Shown here: one piece after another, positions 34,013 through 44,845 of the stretch
How positions within the stretch are numbered: position 1 is the stretch's first letter
How the letters are laid out: the number at the start of each line of letters is the position of its first letter
Origin: Thozetella sp. PMI_491
Lineage: Eukaryota; Ascomycota; Sordariomycetes; Chaetosphaeriales; Chaetosphaeriaceae
Direction: 5' to 3'
Assembly (NCBI GenBank): GCA_021432635.1
Contig: MU270021.1
Coordinates: forward strand, 248,001 to 312,000
Length of the DNA: 64,000 nucleotides
Made by a program: the position numbers and the translations under genes
Notes under the pieces: model-generated
Seen by the model: the letters and a program-made list of their open reading frames with translations, nothing else
What the model was told of the DNA's origin: nothing
Databases searched by the model: none

Positions 34013-34401
34013 TTAGCCGGATGATCTCTGCATTATGAAGGGCGTGTCGTAACAGTAACAGTCTATAGGAGGGTTGAGACCGTGGGGGAGTGTATACCTT
34101 GCATCGAACATGGTGCAAATTGCGCCCGCATCCGGACCCGCAGAGCCAGTGGTTCCAATATATTCGTCGGGGACCTGGATGCACTGGCCTAGGGGAAAGA
34201 AAACATTGTGGCAATCGCCAGACCAGTTTTCTCCGTTGCACATGAAGATCTACACCCAGATTAGCTACAAATCATGAAGATTCAGCGGAGCAAAGGTCTG
34301 TTTACGTTGCCCGGGGTCCGTTTGGAAAGAGCCGCATCGCTAGTGGGGATTCCCAAGACAAGGGGAAGAATAGAGAGGGAGAGAAAGAGTAGGGACTGCA
34401 T
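34013..34401 (-). CDS. Small secreted Cys-rich protein
   Basis: Exons complement(34013..34249, 34306..34401) join in frame to 110 residues. Residues 1-17 are a signal peptide (SLLFLSLSILPLVLG). A short pro-like stretch ends in LSKRTPGN, where KR could be a Kex2 site. The mature part begins near IFMCNGENW and holds six Cys (CNGENWSGDC, QC, IC, DCYC), enough for three disulfides. An upstream Met at 34569 lies in frame but gives a leader without signal character, so I start at 34401. Size, Cys content and signal fit the broad class of fungal secreted effectors or antimicrobial peptides. I recognise no specific family. Confidence 0.7.
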
Positions 34402-34569
34402 GTTGGCTGTAATGTGATTATTGTGTTTCGGAGATACGGCTGGGGAGGTGTTTGCAATGGCTAACGTAGTGAATTCTGGAGATCTGGAAGAGCGAGGCTT
34501 GGCCTTTCTATAGCATTTAACTCCTTGTCTAGAGCTTGCGCTAAGTCTTCCTACACTGGAATCATTCAC

Positions 34570-35359
34570 TTTCGTTATACAAAATACGAGACGCTTTCAA
34601 CCTAACTACGGGGAGTGCTGAGCGGAACTCCACAGTTGATGTATGTAAGCTTATCTCACAACCAACAGGCCTTCGACTCCCAATGCCCACAAGAGACAAA
34701 TTGCCCCAATGGGCATCGTATAATCAGTCCGTGTCGTCAAACGTGACCAATCACGACAGACACGAACCGGTGCCTGGCAACTTACTGAGCATGCGTTACA
34801 TCGACGAATGGAATCGGAGCTTCACGCGACCTGAGCTCGCTTGCTGACATGCAGAAAGCACTCAAAGCAATTTTCATATACTAATTATTGGGGAAGGAAG
34901 CCCATGTATTTTTATTCAGCCCTTTTGAATGGATAGCAGGCTGCAGCCTAAGAGTCCGTTTCCGCACAACTGATCAAGTCCTCTGCACCGGCGTCGCCGC
35001 TCGCCGTCTTGTGAGCTGAGATGATCCACGTATCCCAATTTATGGTCCATGCCGAAGATTCCGTGTAACCCTCCAATCTGACTGTGGCTTTTGTCTTTCA
35101 CCCGCCGAAGTACGAGCCGACCTTGAGCTACGAAATCATCTCTTCATCATAGGTAGGCGCGGTGAAGCTGCCTACAAAGTATAGCTTCTTCTTAGGCTCG
35201 AGCACTGGCCGATGTTGCCCCCCGAGAGAAGCATATTGTGGAAAAAAACAGCGGAATACGGCGATGCTGGAAGTACGTCTCAAAAACTTGCGAGTCATTC
35301 TGACGGGTGACATGAGAGGGTTTACAACAAGTGGGGAGAAATGCATGCATACGATTGGT
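34570..35359. other. Gene-free stretch
   Basis: No supported coding sequence. Confidence 0.4.
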
Positions 35360-36155
35360 CTATTCGAGTAGCACACTAGGAGGTGGCACTGCATCCTCGC
35401 ACTGGTATTGCTTATCAAGGCGCCCCCGGTCTGCCTCAGCTACGTAGTTGAACCGATTCCAGTACGCCAGTGATCCCGCTAAGCGGGAGTTGAGGCGTTC
35501 TAAGGCAACTTTTGCTCTCGGGCGCATTAATAGTATGCTTGTAACCTTGTGCCTGCCGCCACGCGAGCACGCTCCGCCCAAGATTCCTGTGGAGTGTGCC
35601 GAGGTCGGTCGCATTCTTCTTCGTCTCCAAATGGCTCACTATGCGCATTACCTTGCTGGGCCATCGAAATAGAGAAACGCGTTTGCTAACAGCTCACAGA
35701 GGGATGCGTCGACAGTGGCAAGTGGCATGTGACCAGGGTCTCGAAAGATCACAAAGCTTTCGGAGCACCGCAGCCTCGAGCGGCCGCAAGTCACCTCGCT
35801 CGATTTTCATAAGCACCTAGTGGCGCAGAATCGTATGTACGACGCGCTAGTGCTCGAGGGCCGTCAGTGGATCGGCAGCAGTTGGGTGCATCTTGAGCAG
35901 TTCCAGAAGTATGGACGACGCGAACTTGTCGAAGAGGTACTGCCCACTGCGGGTTTCCCAAATATGCATTACTTTAGCTATAGCTCATTGGGCAGCAAGC
36001 TTTGGCAGCTCAAATTCTTTCCCTCTCCACCTTCCCTTATGTATATCGCCAGGCCGACTCTAAACAAATTCCCGTTGAATGAATCATGCAGGAAAAGGCT
36101 GACAAAGTATGTTCGAGCTGACTGGTTAACTATGCCTGTCTCTCGTGGCGCATAG
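35360..36155 (+). pseudogene. Broken protein-coding gene of unknown family
   Basis: Coding-like pieces lie on the plus strand in different frames. One is a segment with KATFALGRINSML and VGRILLRLQMAHYAHYL (35448..35672). Next comes WHVTRVSKDHKAFGAPQPRA (about 35720-35780), then HKHLVAQNRMYDALVLEGRQW running to 36155. The frame change near 35805 falls in the middle of what reads as one helix-rich protein, and stops separate the others. I take it as a decayed gene. No catalytic motif is visible and I do not recognise the family. Confidence 0.4.
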
Positions 36156-36528
36156 GCTGGATTTATGTTTCTTTATTCCTAGATCCCACCAACCTCCTTT
36201 TGATTTGGTCCACCTTTTCTGCTCCTAATTAGTCCCGAGACACTAAGAGGAAAGGCGAAAGACACAAGAGCATCTGATGCAAGCTGCATCAGTAGTAATG
36301 ATCTTATAGAATATAATAGAAATCGATGACGGGAGAAGGGGTTATATGATATTAGCTGCAGGTAATCCATCTGAGCTATCAGTTACGTAACATCTGTCCT
36401 TGAAAGTGAAACCCTCCACCGCCGTTACACTCTACTATTCTTGAAAAACCTCCATAATCTCCTCCGATGCGTCAGCGTCCGTCTCAAATATCTTACTGGC
36501 TACTTAAGCGGGAGAGGATCTAGTGAAA

Positions 36529-36988
36529 CTAGTTATAGTAAATACCGCCACTGCCGTATGCGATGTGGTCATCTGTGATGGCTAAGTATTCGATTGTATG
36601 GAGGATTCTTAACAAAACTTACTCAGGTTAATAGTTGTCCAGTGCCAATGGCCATTGCCATCCGAACAGTCGCAACCCAAGACGGACGACTGGAGGTTGC
36701 AAGTCCCACCAATACTGCTTCCGCAGCTGCCATAAAATCCGCCATTAATTCTACATGATATTAGCAGGTGGCCGACTTACGGGTGTCTGAAGAAACCTAC
36801 CTCCAGACCAAATTGCCGTTAGAGTTGGCGATGACTCGGTCAAGGTCGAAACTAGTCCACATGCCGTCGCATTTGGAGGTCAAGGTCTGATAATAGAGGT
36901 TATCTTCGGGACAATAGCCGAAGAAGCCACCAGATGCGAGAGAAAGGGCTAGCACAAGGGCCAGAGTCGCGAAGAACGAGGTACGCAT
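36529..36988 (-). CDS. Secreted CVNH-domain lectin
   Basis: Exons complement(36529..36572, 36623..36750, 36801..36988) join in frame to 119 residues. Residues 1-19 are a signal peptide (FFATLALVLALSLASG). The rest is one CyanoVirin-N Homology domain with its two sequence-related halves. Half one ends in SFDLDRVIANSNGNLVW, and half two ends in TTINLNDHIAYGSGGIYYN. The last join, using the CAG acceptor at 36573, recreates the INLNDHI turn seen in the family, which supports the exon structure. Cys residues (C26, C40, then CGSS, TC, GCDC) suit the family's disulfides. CVNH proteins bind mannose-rich glycans; in fungi they are secreted lectins of largely unknown purpose. It stands among other small secreted protein genes (34-38.6 kb). 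Confidence 0.8.
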
Positions 36989-37971
36989 GGTTATGAGTTT
37001 AGATAGTGCTTGTCTCTGTCGATGAAAGTCTTGATGAAGTCTCGCTGTAACTCTGATGCTATTGTATCTTGTAGAAAAGCATGATAGGAAAGGACTTTAC
37101 TTATAGTATTTTCTCAAACTGTAAGACTGCTGTTAGATTGACACGCTATTATCGGTCCTGGCAGTGGAGCGGGTTTTGAAATCCGCAGTTAACATTTACA
37201 AGGCCGTTAGTTTACGACGGAGTTGATCCCTGCAGAATAATATACCATCGTATAGGTCACCTTTAACGACGTAAGTGATTACTTGAAACCTCTTCCGAAC
37301 TATGATGCCGCTGATCCTTCAGGGGTATTGCAGTTGGTCCCTGAAATATGTTTCTAATACACCCTCGGAATGCGCCTCCAATACGCCGTCCCAACATGTT
37401 TTTAATATACCATTTAGATACATTTCTAATACGCCATCTAGATACGCTTCTAATACGCTATCTTAATTTTGTGAAATGAAAATCGCCATCCTGATTCGCT
37501 TAATATCCGCCATAGGAATACGCTTGAGATCAGGCCGATCCGACAGCTAAAGGACTAGAAATAACACGACGATGTAACCTCTTGATCCTACCAGAGTGTC
37601 GGCCAACCACACTTGCCTGCAACACGGAGCTTTTGTGCTCGATATGTGAGCATAACTACCTGAAAACGGCTAGTAAATAAATGTAATTGCGTTGTAATTG
37701 CGTTCATAGAACGTTAGTGCTGGGTCCTATACTACCTCAGATCCGCACCCTAGTCTTTTCGCTGTGTTATTTGGCGAGATAGAAGTAAATCAAAAATATA
37801 GTTGAAGGAGGGTTTAAAGGCGAAAGAGCCATCATTTTTATTGAACTAACTTAGAGCACAATATCCTATTAACCTAGCTCTTCCAAACCAGCAGCAAACG
37901 TCTTCGGTTCGTCAGTAACACTGAACTTTACCCCAAACCATCTCGAACATATCCTCGTTCCAACCAGCAAG
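36989..37971. other. Intergenic stretch with short degenerate repeats
   Basis: About 1 kb, AT-rich. Around 37350-37450 a short motif of the form TTTCTAATACRCCNTC recurs four to five times, probably a decayed minisatellite. No gene seen. Confidence 0.45.
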
Positions 37972-38586
37972 ATGCTTCAGAATATCGGCGCCTTCGTTTT
38001 CATTCTAGCGTTTGCCTCTCTGTCAAAAGTATGCTTCTCTATGTAAGCCCTATCTATAGCCCTCCGTAGTGACCCCAAGTTTCAGATCGCCACGGCTGCC
38101 TCTCGCCTCCCAGTATCTCGTTATATGGAGGACAGCGTCTTGGAAATCTCCCATGCAATGAAACTTGATACTCATGGCGCCTTAAATGTTGGCAATGACG
38201 GTGTCCTGCGTAGCTTTGCAGCTAATGGCACCGTCCTTGATTACTATCAGCTAGATCCGGAGCAAGTCAGTGATTTTGCAATGAAACAGCTGACTGTCTG
38301 GGAAGCGATTGGCACGGATATACCGGAATCTGTTCGTACCTTGGCTGAGAGCGTTGTGGATGGCCGCCTGGTGGTCGATGAGGGCCAGCTTCTTAACCCA
38401 GCCGGAAAGCCAAACCTCAGACCCGGCCCGAACACCTCCCCTGCTCCTGGTACTTTGGAGGGGCTTGATACTAGGCAGGAATACGTGGGTCTCAATTGTT
38501 TTTTCTTTGCATGATTGTATCGCATTTGGGTGTTTCGCATGCTACTATCCCGCTGGCCCGCCGCTTGGCAGATGCTTTCTCAATTA
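37972..38586 (+). CDS. Small secreted protein, C-terminus frameshifted
   Basis: Exons 37972..38028 and 38086..38514 give 162 residues in frame. The first exon is a signal peptide (MLQNIGAFVFILAFASLSK). The mature part is acidic with a SVLEISHAMKLD segment and a Pro-rich hinge. In the exon frame the protein stops at 38514 right after LNCFFFA. One base over, the following bases read HDCIAFGCFACYYPAGPPLGRCFLN to 38586, a Cys-rich ending of the CxxxGCxxCxxPxGPPxGxC kind found in fungal small secreted proteins. A run of six T at about 38500 lies between the two frames. So the native C-terminus has probably been lost by a one-base slip, or the assembly has an indel there. Function unknown. Confidence 0.6.
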
Positions 38587-38900
38587 AGTCCTAAGTCTGA
38601 GTAGGTGAATTTATTGACTATGTGGGGACGACCCGGGGGATTTTGATGACTTGAGAGTGAGGTGTAAGGCAGGAGGAGGTAGGGGACTGCGAGATTCTGA
38701 CTCTGAATGGTGCAGTGCCAGCTATTTCCTTATCTCATTTATTTCTTCTGTAACTATTACTTTAATCTCTCTACGATTGAAAATTATACAAGAATTTTTA
38801 AAGTTAAAACTCGTTAAAATATAGCGGTTAGTCTTAGTATTATAAGTAGTGTTAGGTATCACTATCACGGCGGCGGCGTACTGGATCATATTTGTAATGT

Positions 38901-39060
38901 CCGTGTTGATGTTGGGGGTTCCGATTTCTGATTCCCTCATTTGGCCCCACATGGTCCACATAGTCTACTATTTATCTTCAATCAAAAGCCTCATTTCGAG
39001 GTATATTTTGTCACCCGGTTTAGTTAAAGCTTAAGGTATAAGCTCCTTCCTCTCGACATC
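38901..39060. repeat. Interspersed repeat relic (copy 2)
   Basis: Shares GTTGGGGGTTCCGATTTCTG, a CCACATG block and, about 110 bases later, a TATAAGCT and CTCTCGACATCAA block with 4461..4600. An extra 40-50 bases lie between the blocks here. Confidence 0.6.
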
Positions 39061-39568
39061 AACCCTTCTTAGATATATACTTTATACCCTAGTCTCTAAT
39101 CTGCCTTCCCATCTTCCAGCCGTTCTTTTTATTTCTTTCTGATTCCATCGCCTATATTCTACCTAATAGCAAAAATACCGCAATTTAGCTTATACAGCGC
39201 CACGCGTCTGGCGCATTTTACAACCGTAGTAATATTATCGTTGCATGATGACTCCCCCCTTTAAGGCTCTCTGGCTTTGAATCTAAGCAAGAGACAGAAT
39301 TTCGACGAAGCTTCCTAACAGACTCAACTATTATTATAACGAGATAGGTAAGAGATAATATATTCCTTCTCTACCACGCTAAGCTAAGTTACTAACAACA
39401 GGTAGAAGTTTATTATAAAGCTAAACCAGGTGCCTCAGACGCGGCATCTTTCTATCACATAATAAGTCAATATTAATATTAAATTAGTCCAGCAGAAAAT
39501 AACAACAACCTCTTCTTACCGCCGAAAGATAATAATCTTAGCTTTAAAATATAATATAATGTTATAAG

Positions 39569-39800
39569 TGTAATGCCACGAGCATCCAGTCCTCGGCGAT
39601 ACTCGAGGTAGGTAGCACGGAAGGGGATGGGACTCTGGGACGTAGTAGCTTCGGTACAGGGACTGACTCTTAGGGAGGAAGTCTCTGTATATCTGTAGGG
39701 TCCCGGGCGGTTCCCTTAAGGGGGCCACCCAGGAACACTCCGGAATAGCCCCGGAACGCCTCCGGCCCCTAGTGCTGGGGTTTCTGCTGGCAGCATTACA
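39569..39800. mobile_element. Solo LTR, 232 bp, with 5-bp target duplication ATAAG
   Basis: Begins TGTAATGCCACG and ends CAGCATTACA, so the ends are inverted (TGTAATGC / GCATTACA) with the TG...CA of LTRs. The five bases before (39564..39568) and after (39801..39805) are both ATAAG. The body is far richer in GC than its surroundings. A lone LTR left by recombination between the two ends of a retrotransposon is the simplest reading; a small MITE is possible. Confidence 0.8.
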
Positions 39801-40170
39801 ATAAGTTACAGCAGAATATATTAGTAATTAAGCGGTATCGCCCCTTTCGCGGCAGAATCCAAAATAACACTCTACCCTCTAAGCCACCTAAGAGGCTTAT
39901 AGATCACACTTAAATAGCCTCGCCCACCTAGGTAGAGGGGCTATGCATTCTCTAAGCTCTATAGTATATATAGCTATTACGAGACTTAAAAGAAACAGCT
40001 GCCTGGCCTTCCTTCTACTAAGACAGGGCCGATATAAAGGAATTAGAGAAGACGACCATAAAATTCTTCCACTAGACCGCCTAAAGGTGGGGCCAGCTAC
40101 CGAGCGGTTCTTTCTAAAACCTTAAAGATCCTAAATAGTTAAAGCTGCTTGAGGACAGAATATATATTAG

Positions 40171-40469
40171 TGTTGGTTCGACTGGGGGTTGGCCAACTGC
40201 CTCAGTATTGACTGTATACTAAGGCTTCTCTCGTAAGACTAATGGATAGACTGTATTAGGTTGACTTGCTCTCAAAGCTAGATACAATGTGTAGGCGAGC
40301 TTGAAAGCTCTTATATAGAGCTCCCCGGAGCATATGGTCTTGAGACCACATGCCTCGTGGCTGAAACCCTCTTGAAACAGGGGTCCATACAAGCTCACAC
40401 AAGCTCCCACAAGCTCCGGGGCCGTGGTGCTCGGCAACCAGTGGTTTACGGTTCCATACGGAACCGACA
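40171..40469. mobile_element. Solo LTR, 299 bp, with 5-bp target duplication ATTAG
   Basis: Begins TGTTGGTTCG and ends GGAACCGACA, which are inverted with one or two mismatches and have the TG...CA borders. Both flanks are ATTAG (40166..40170 and 40470..40474). Unrelated in sequence to the LTR at 39569, so a different retrotransposon family. Confidence 0.82.
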
Positions 40470-41382
40470 ATTAGGTTTAATGATATAATGTTTAATAAAG
40501 ACTTTAGGTATAGCGTAAGGAAAGAGTATATAACATAGGGAATTGAGGATATGCTAACTGGCGAACCCCCCGACTTATTATAGAGCAGGGGCAAAGTTCC
40601 TTACCTATATGAACAGGATATATCCCTCAAAGTCTAACTAGTTTAGTTAGTACTTAAGTATCCTAAGGAAAGAGGAAGTGCAGATACCGCGTTAAGAGAG
40701 TGGCCAGTTCCTACCGAATAAACCGATGACTAGGAGACGGTCGGCGACCGGAACTTAGAGGCGCTTATGAAACACTGCTACCTCTCTGCCGACGATTATT
40801 GCCAAGGGTCACTATTATAACATAGTTATACCTTTTAAGCTATTCTGATATCTAGGCTTCGCTATCTGGAATACATAAAGAATAGCTTCTTATAGATTTA
40901 TATAATTTAAATGGGATTTGGTAGCTAATGCCTGGAAGAGTGTTTCTAGGGAGGCTGAGCTCGCTGAGGTGAGAAGAAGAAACCTGGCGGGGGCGGATAG
41001 AACATACAACAAGTATATGGCTGACAGGCAAGAAGCGTGAGAGAGCTGCAAGGAAATTTCAGGCGGGAATAGCGGGGACAGACCAAAACCGCAGTCAGAA
41101 GCCTCGTGTATATTAATGGATGTTATGACCATCTGCGAGTACCCTAGGAAGGCGCTTAGACATCGTGCAATGTCTCTACAGGCCTGTATGGGAGCCTCCG
41201 TCACAGTAGTAATGATGCCGATGCCTGTGCTTACAGTTATCTGAAAGGTATATGATTCAGTCGTAGAAACTCGAGGACAAGTCCAGCCAGAGAACCAGCC
41301 ACCAATAAAGCTAAATATAGAAAGAAAGCCATGTGTCGGAATATGTTCGAAAGCGTCTCCTTGCACAATACTTTGGGGCTAT

Positions 41383-42506
41383 TTACGGGGCCTTGCTCTC
41401 CACTAGCGCGCCCCCGCGGTCTTGTGTAGCCTGTGCTACATCCGAGGTGTTTGCCGGCATCTTGTAAGGATCGTAGCCATCATTTAGCTCTGCAGCCGCC
41501 GGTTCCCCAGCTGGCATCTCGTAATATTGCCGGGCCATCATGCCAAGAGCATCAAGCTCGCTCGGCGGGGGCAGCTTTATGTCGTCCGAATGCAACTGCG
41601 GCTTGTCGCCTGTGTTCCAACCCTCGCCTTCCAGTTCCGCTCCGAGATGTCTCTTGTGTGACTTTGAACGTGTGACGCAGATCGCCCAGATAAGAAGAAC
41701 GAACCCAAGCCCAAGAATGCTTCCCACGATCGGTCCTGCGATCCAGGCGTTGCTTCTGGGAGGGTCGCCGCCGCTTTGGGTGAGCTCAGCAGAGTCGGTC
41801 GGTGAAATAGTCGAGCTTGTAGCAGTGGTGCTGTCAGTCACCGTAGTGCTTGTAATTACAGAAGTGCTATTTTGTGACGAGATTGTGGTTGTGTTTCGAG
41901 CGTTGTTGTCGCGCGTAATTGTGCTGCTGGTCGTGTATGTCCAGAGCGTCGGACTACCATTGAGCTCTATCAAGGTCGTCGTAACTGTCCATAGCGATAC
42001 GCTCACGTCAGTTCGCGACTGAGGTGGTGTGGCGGTACAGAAGTCCAGGAACTCTTGAAATTTTGGGTCAAGGTTCTTAGGGTCCAAGTTGTTGACTGCG
42101 ACGCAGCTCTGGCAAGCGCCGTACTCCTGGGAAAAGGCCGAGCCCGAAGCACAGAGGGCAGCCGTCTTGCCAGACTGTTGAGCCTGAATGTACGCGCTAT
42201 CTAGAGAACGGGAAATGGAAAGGTTATTTTTCAACATCATTCTGAGGTTGGCCTCTATGTCAAGGCGAAAACTTACTGCATGCATCATAGCAAACTGCAG
42301 GAACCACTGACGAGGACATTTCGGGCAGTATCTGGTCGAAGACAGACCGAATGACGCGGGAGAAGAGGTACCGAAAATGAACACTAGTTGTGGAGCTGAT
42401 ATCAACGTCCTCGCGGCTCCAGGAGAATTTTTGACGGCCCAAATCCTGCCCAGCCTCACGACCAAATGAGGAAGATCAGGCTCTGAGCCAATATCACACG
42501 TGCCAT
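41383..42506 (-). CDS. Single-pass membrane protein with Cys-containing ectodomain, 5' frame slip
   Basis: Exons complement(41383..42200, 42277..42506); the intron (GTAAGT...CTAG) joins CYDAC to NSAYIQAQQSG. Upstream, ATG at 42506 starts a good signal peptide (MARVILAQSLIFLIW), but one extra base near 42455 is needed to pass into the frame that carries the ectodomain. This may be a real frameshift, an assembly slip, or an alternative start. The ectodomain has six or more Cys (CYDAC, LCASG, YGACQSC, FCTA), then a long Ser/Thr-rich stalk. One helix follows (IAGPIVGSILGLGFVLLIWAICV), then a charged cytosolic tail with PPPSELDALG. This build (Cys ectodomain, ST stalk, one helix, acidic tail) is common in fungal surface sensors or wall-associated proteins. 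Ligand unknown. Confidence 0.62.
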
Positions 42507-42977
42507 AAGCCAAATTGACGAATGATATCGATCCTTTCTGCTCAAGGCTTAGTCAGGCGGCTCGGCTCTTCTAAATAGGTAACTATGTTAACCACTGGCA
42601 TTATCTAATAGACACCGGCATTCCCTTTCCAGCACAGTCGCTATCTGAATCCAAAGCCCACGATTCACATCCAACGGCACTGGCAGCATATAATGTACGC
42701 CCAGGATTGAACATTTTTCTTAATTTCAGATAGACGCAGTTAGTTCTGCTTATATAGCTCCTTCTGCTCACTAGCCTGCTCCACGTGTGCTTCGTTCACA
42801 TATTTCCCAGAGACTCCGAGTTAGACCTTGGAGTTTATGGGAAGTGGGGCAAAATTCTACAATATTTGGGTGTGATCCACAACCCGCTGTGCTGTGCGGG
42901 CCGCCGTGCTGAGATACCAGTGGGTTTGCAATAATTGTGGCGAGGGGGTTCGATGTATATATACCCCACTAAAAATA

Positions 42978-43060
42978 TACTTGCCAGGGGTGTTTTGAGT
43001 TTCCAAAAACGGTGGGTCTGGGCTTCCATTTTCAGAATGCCCAACATCGACACGGGGACT
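42978..43060. repeat. Interspersed repeat relic (copy 3)
   Basis: Matches 4371..4443 in the same orientation, with TACTTG, GTTTTGAGTTTCC, CTTCCATTTTC and CCAACATCGACACG blocks. Confidence 0.6.
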
Positions 43061-43800
43061 ATTTGTGTAGCCTTGTGTATTAAACGCATAAGAAACTAAG
43101 CTAAAGAAACGAAGAGGTAGCTTGTTAGCTTGGTACCTAGGAACAGGGGGCCCAGGCGCATATGTCAAATGTACAGTTTTAATGCCGGATGAGTGAGAGC
43201 TCTAGTATATACATTTTAGCGAGATAAAGAGCAAATAATCTCCTGAACGGGTCAGTATTTTCAGTAGGAAAATACTTCCATTCTCAGGTCGTGCCACCCC
43301 AGGCCTATCTTTCCCACGCTAACAAACTTTCCAGCCCTCAACTGTACTCGCGCCAACATTCCTCCGCCAACAAATCGGCGTCTGAAACAGCCTTAGTCCC
43401 AACGGTGCCACAAGGGCTCTATACCTATTTAGGTTGTCAATGCCATTCAGCCTCAGTGCGCCGCGGATTCAAACAAGTACCGCTATAACTATGCCTAGCC
43501 CCTTGTCCACCGCATCGAGGCATCAATCCCCTTGTCTGATTGCCCGAAAATGATCAGGTCGGCAAACAATCAGTGACATTGGCGAATAAAAATGCGCTGA
43601 CAAAGGCGACTGCCTAATTTTAGTCTATCACACAACCCGCCAAGCACAACGAATGCCCACTACGTAAGACATCCACCAGCAATTACTGGAGCCTTTGATA
43701 ACAAATTCTTAATTTCTGCCGGTGCATTGGGAATAAGGATGTTCTCCCGAAATAAGCCTGGCACTGGGGTTGTCGAGCTGTCTAGGGACTATCGTCCGGG

Positions 43801-43808
43801 CATATAAA
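43801..43808 (+). promoter_or_regulatory. TATA box of the GPI-type protein gene
   Basis: CATATAAA about 105 bases before the ATG at 43910. Confidence 0.5.
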
Positions 43809-43909
43809 GGTTCCCTCCTGCGCACTGCCTGTAATGCCCAAGACCTTTCACTTCCCAATCACTTCAGAACAAAATATTTCCCGTCGACGCGTTAGTTTGC
43901 TATCTTTCG

Positions 43910-44423
43910 ATGATGATGAAGACTCTGATCCTCAGCTTGGCCCTTGCGGCCCCTAGTGTCCTAGCGGCAAAAGGTGCCAACGGGGGTAACGGAATGATCA
44001 ATGGCGCGTGCCCCACCGGTCAAACTCCCTGCGACAGCTGGTGTATGGAGGACGGTGGCGCATGCTGCAAAAATGGAGAAGGAAATTGGTGCGATGTGAG
44101 TTGAAATTTTGACTATGACATGCACTAGGAGAAACAGCAGAGCTAACGAATCGGTACAGGCGGGCTTTGTCTGCACTGCCGAGACCCAATGCGTTGAGAG
44201 TGATAGTACAGAGGCCACCACTTCAGTGGCCACCTCGGCGGCCACCTCAGCGAAAACCACAGGAGCGACCTCGGTGACCATTGAATCCTCCACAAATACC
44301 GCGACAACTACTTCTGCTACTTCTAGTCAAACTACAAAGCCCAATGCTGGGGCTTCAGTGAAGGGGGGAGTTGGTGCCTTAGCGGCGACCGTGATGGTCA
44401 TTGCCGGGATCACTTTCCTGTGA
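43910..44423 (+). CDS. GPI-anchored-type small Cys-rich surface protein
   Basis: Exons 43910..44095 and 44160..44423 join in frame (CD|AGFVC) to 149 residues. Signal peptide at 1-19 (TLILSLALAAPSVLA). A compact domain with eight Cys follows (ACPTGQTPCDSWC, ACCKNGEGNWC, FVCTAETQC), a size and spacing seen in several fungal surface proteins. Then a Ser/Thr/Ala-rich stretch of about 60 residues, suited to O-mannosylation. It ends with a hydrophobic tail (VGALAATVMVIAGITFL) typical of a GPI transfer signal, with Asn-Ala-Gly before it as a plausible attachment site. Location: cell wall or outer plasma membrane. Function unknown. Confidence 0.78.
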
Positions 44424-44845
44424 GCCGGTAGACACTGTATATTACCAATCCGGTTCTATACCTGTATATCCTGTAAAATTCTGGTGTAATTGGTTGGAGC
44501 AACACTGGCTTGCTTAGCTTCAATACCCAATAAATACCAGGGGGTTTAAAGCTATATACCCTTTCGGTCTAAACGGATATTTGTGGTGTTTAAACACTAT
44601 CGGTATCCAAATTCTAGTTGCGATTGGATATTGACATTCTTTCTATCTGCCTTGTTCCCTTGTTCTCGTGCATATTAGACATCAGGGTACTACTCAGCTA
44701 GCCGTTCTAGGTGTTCCCCGTTTATATTTGGGACTCTTTTACTGATTTAAGCATTCGGAAGCCACAAGGCTTGCTCCAACTGCTGTGCCTCATACCTGGG
44801 TACGATGTCCCAAAAGAGACACCTTTTGAAGATTCGATTTTAGCC

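Larger units (their letters stand above)
38600..40889. other. AT-rich, repeat-derived region
   Basis: Low-GC sequence with many TA steps and no intact frame, consistent with repeat-induced point mutation (RIP) of old transposons. Two GC-richer solo LTRs and one interspersed relic sit inside it. Confidence 0.6.

Noticed and set aside
40890-41366. 158-codon minus-strand ORF
   Set aside because: No motif, no proper membrane or domain pattern, and its distal part lies in AT-rich decayed DNA. Not supported as a gene.
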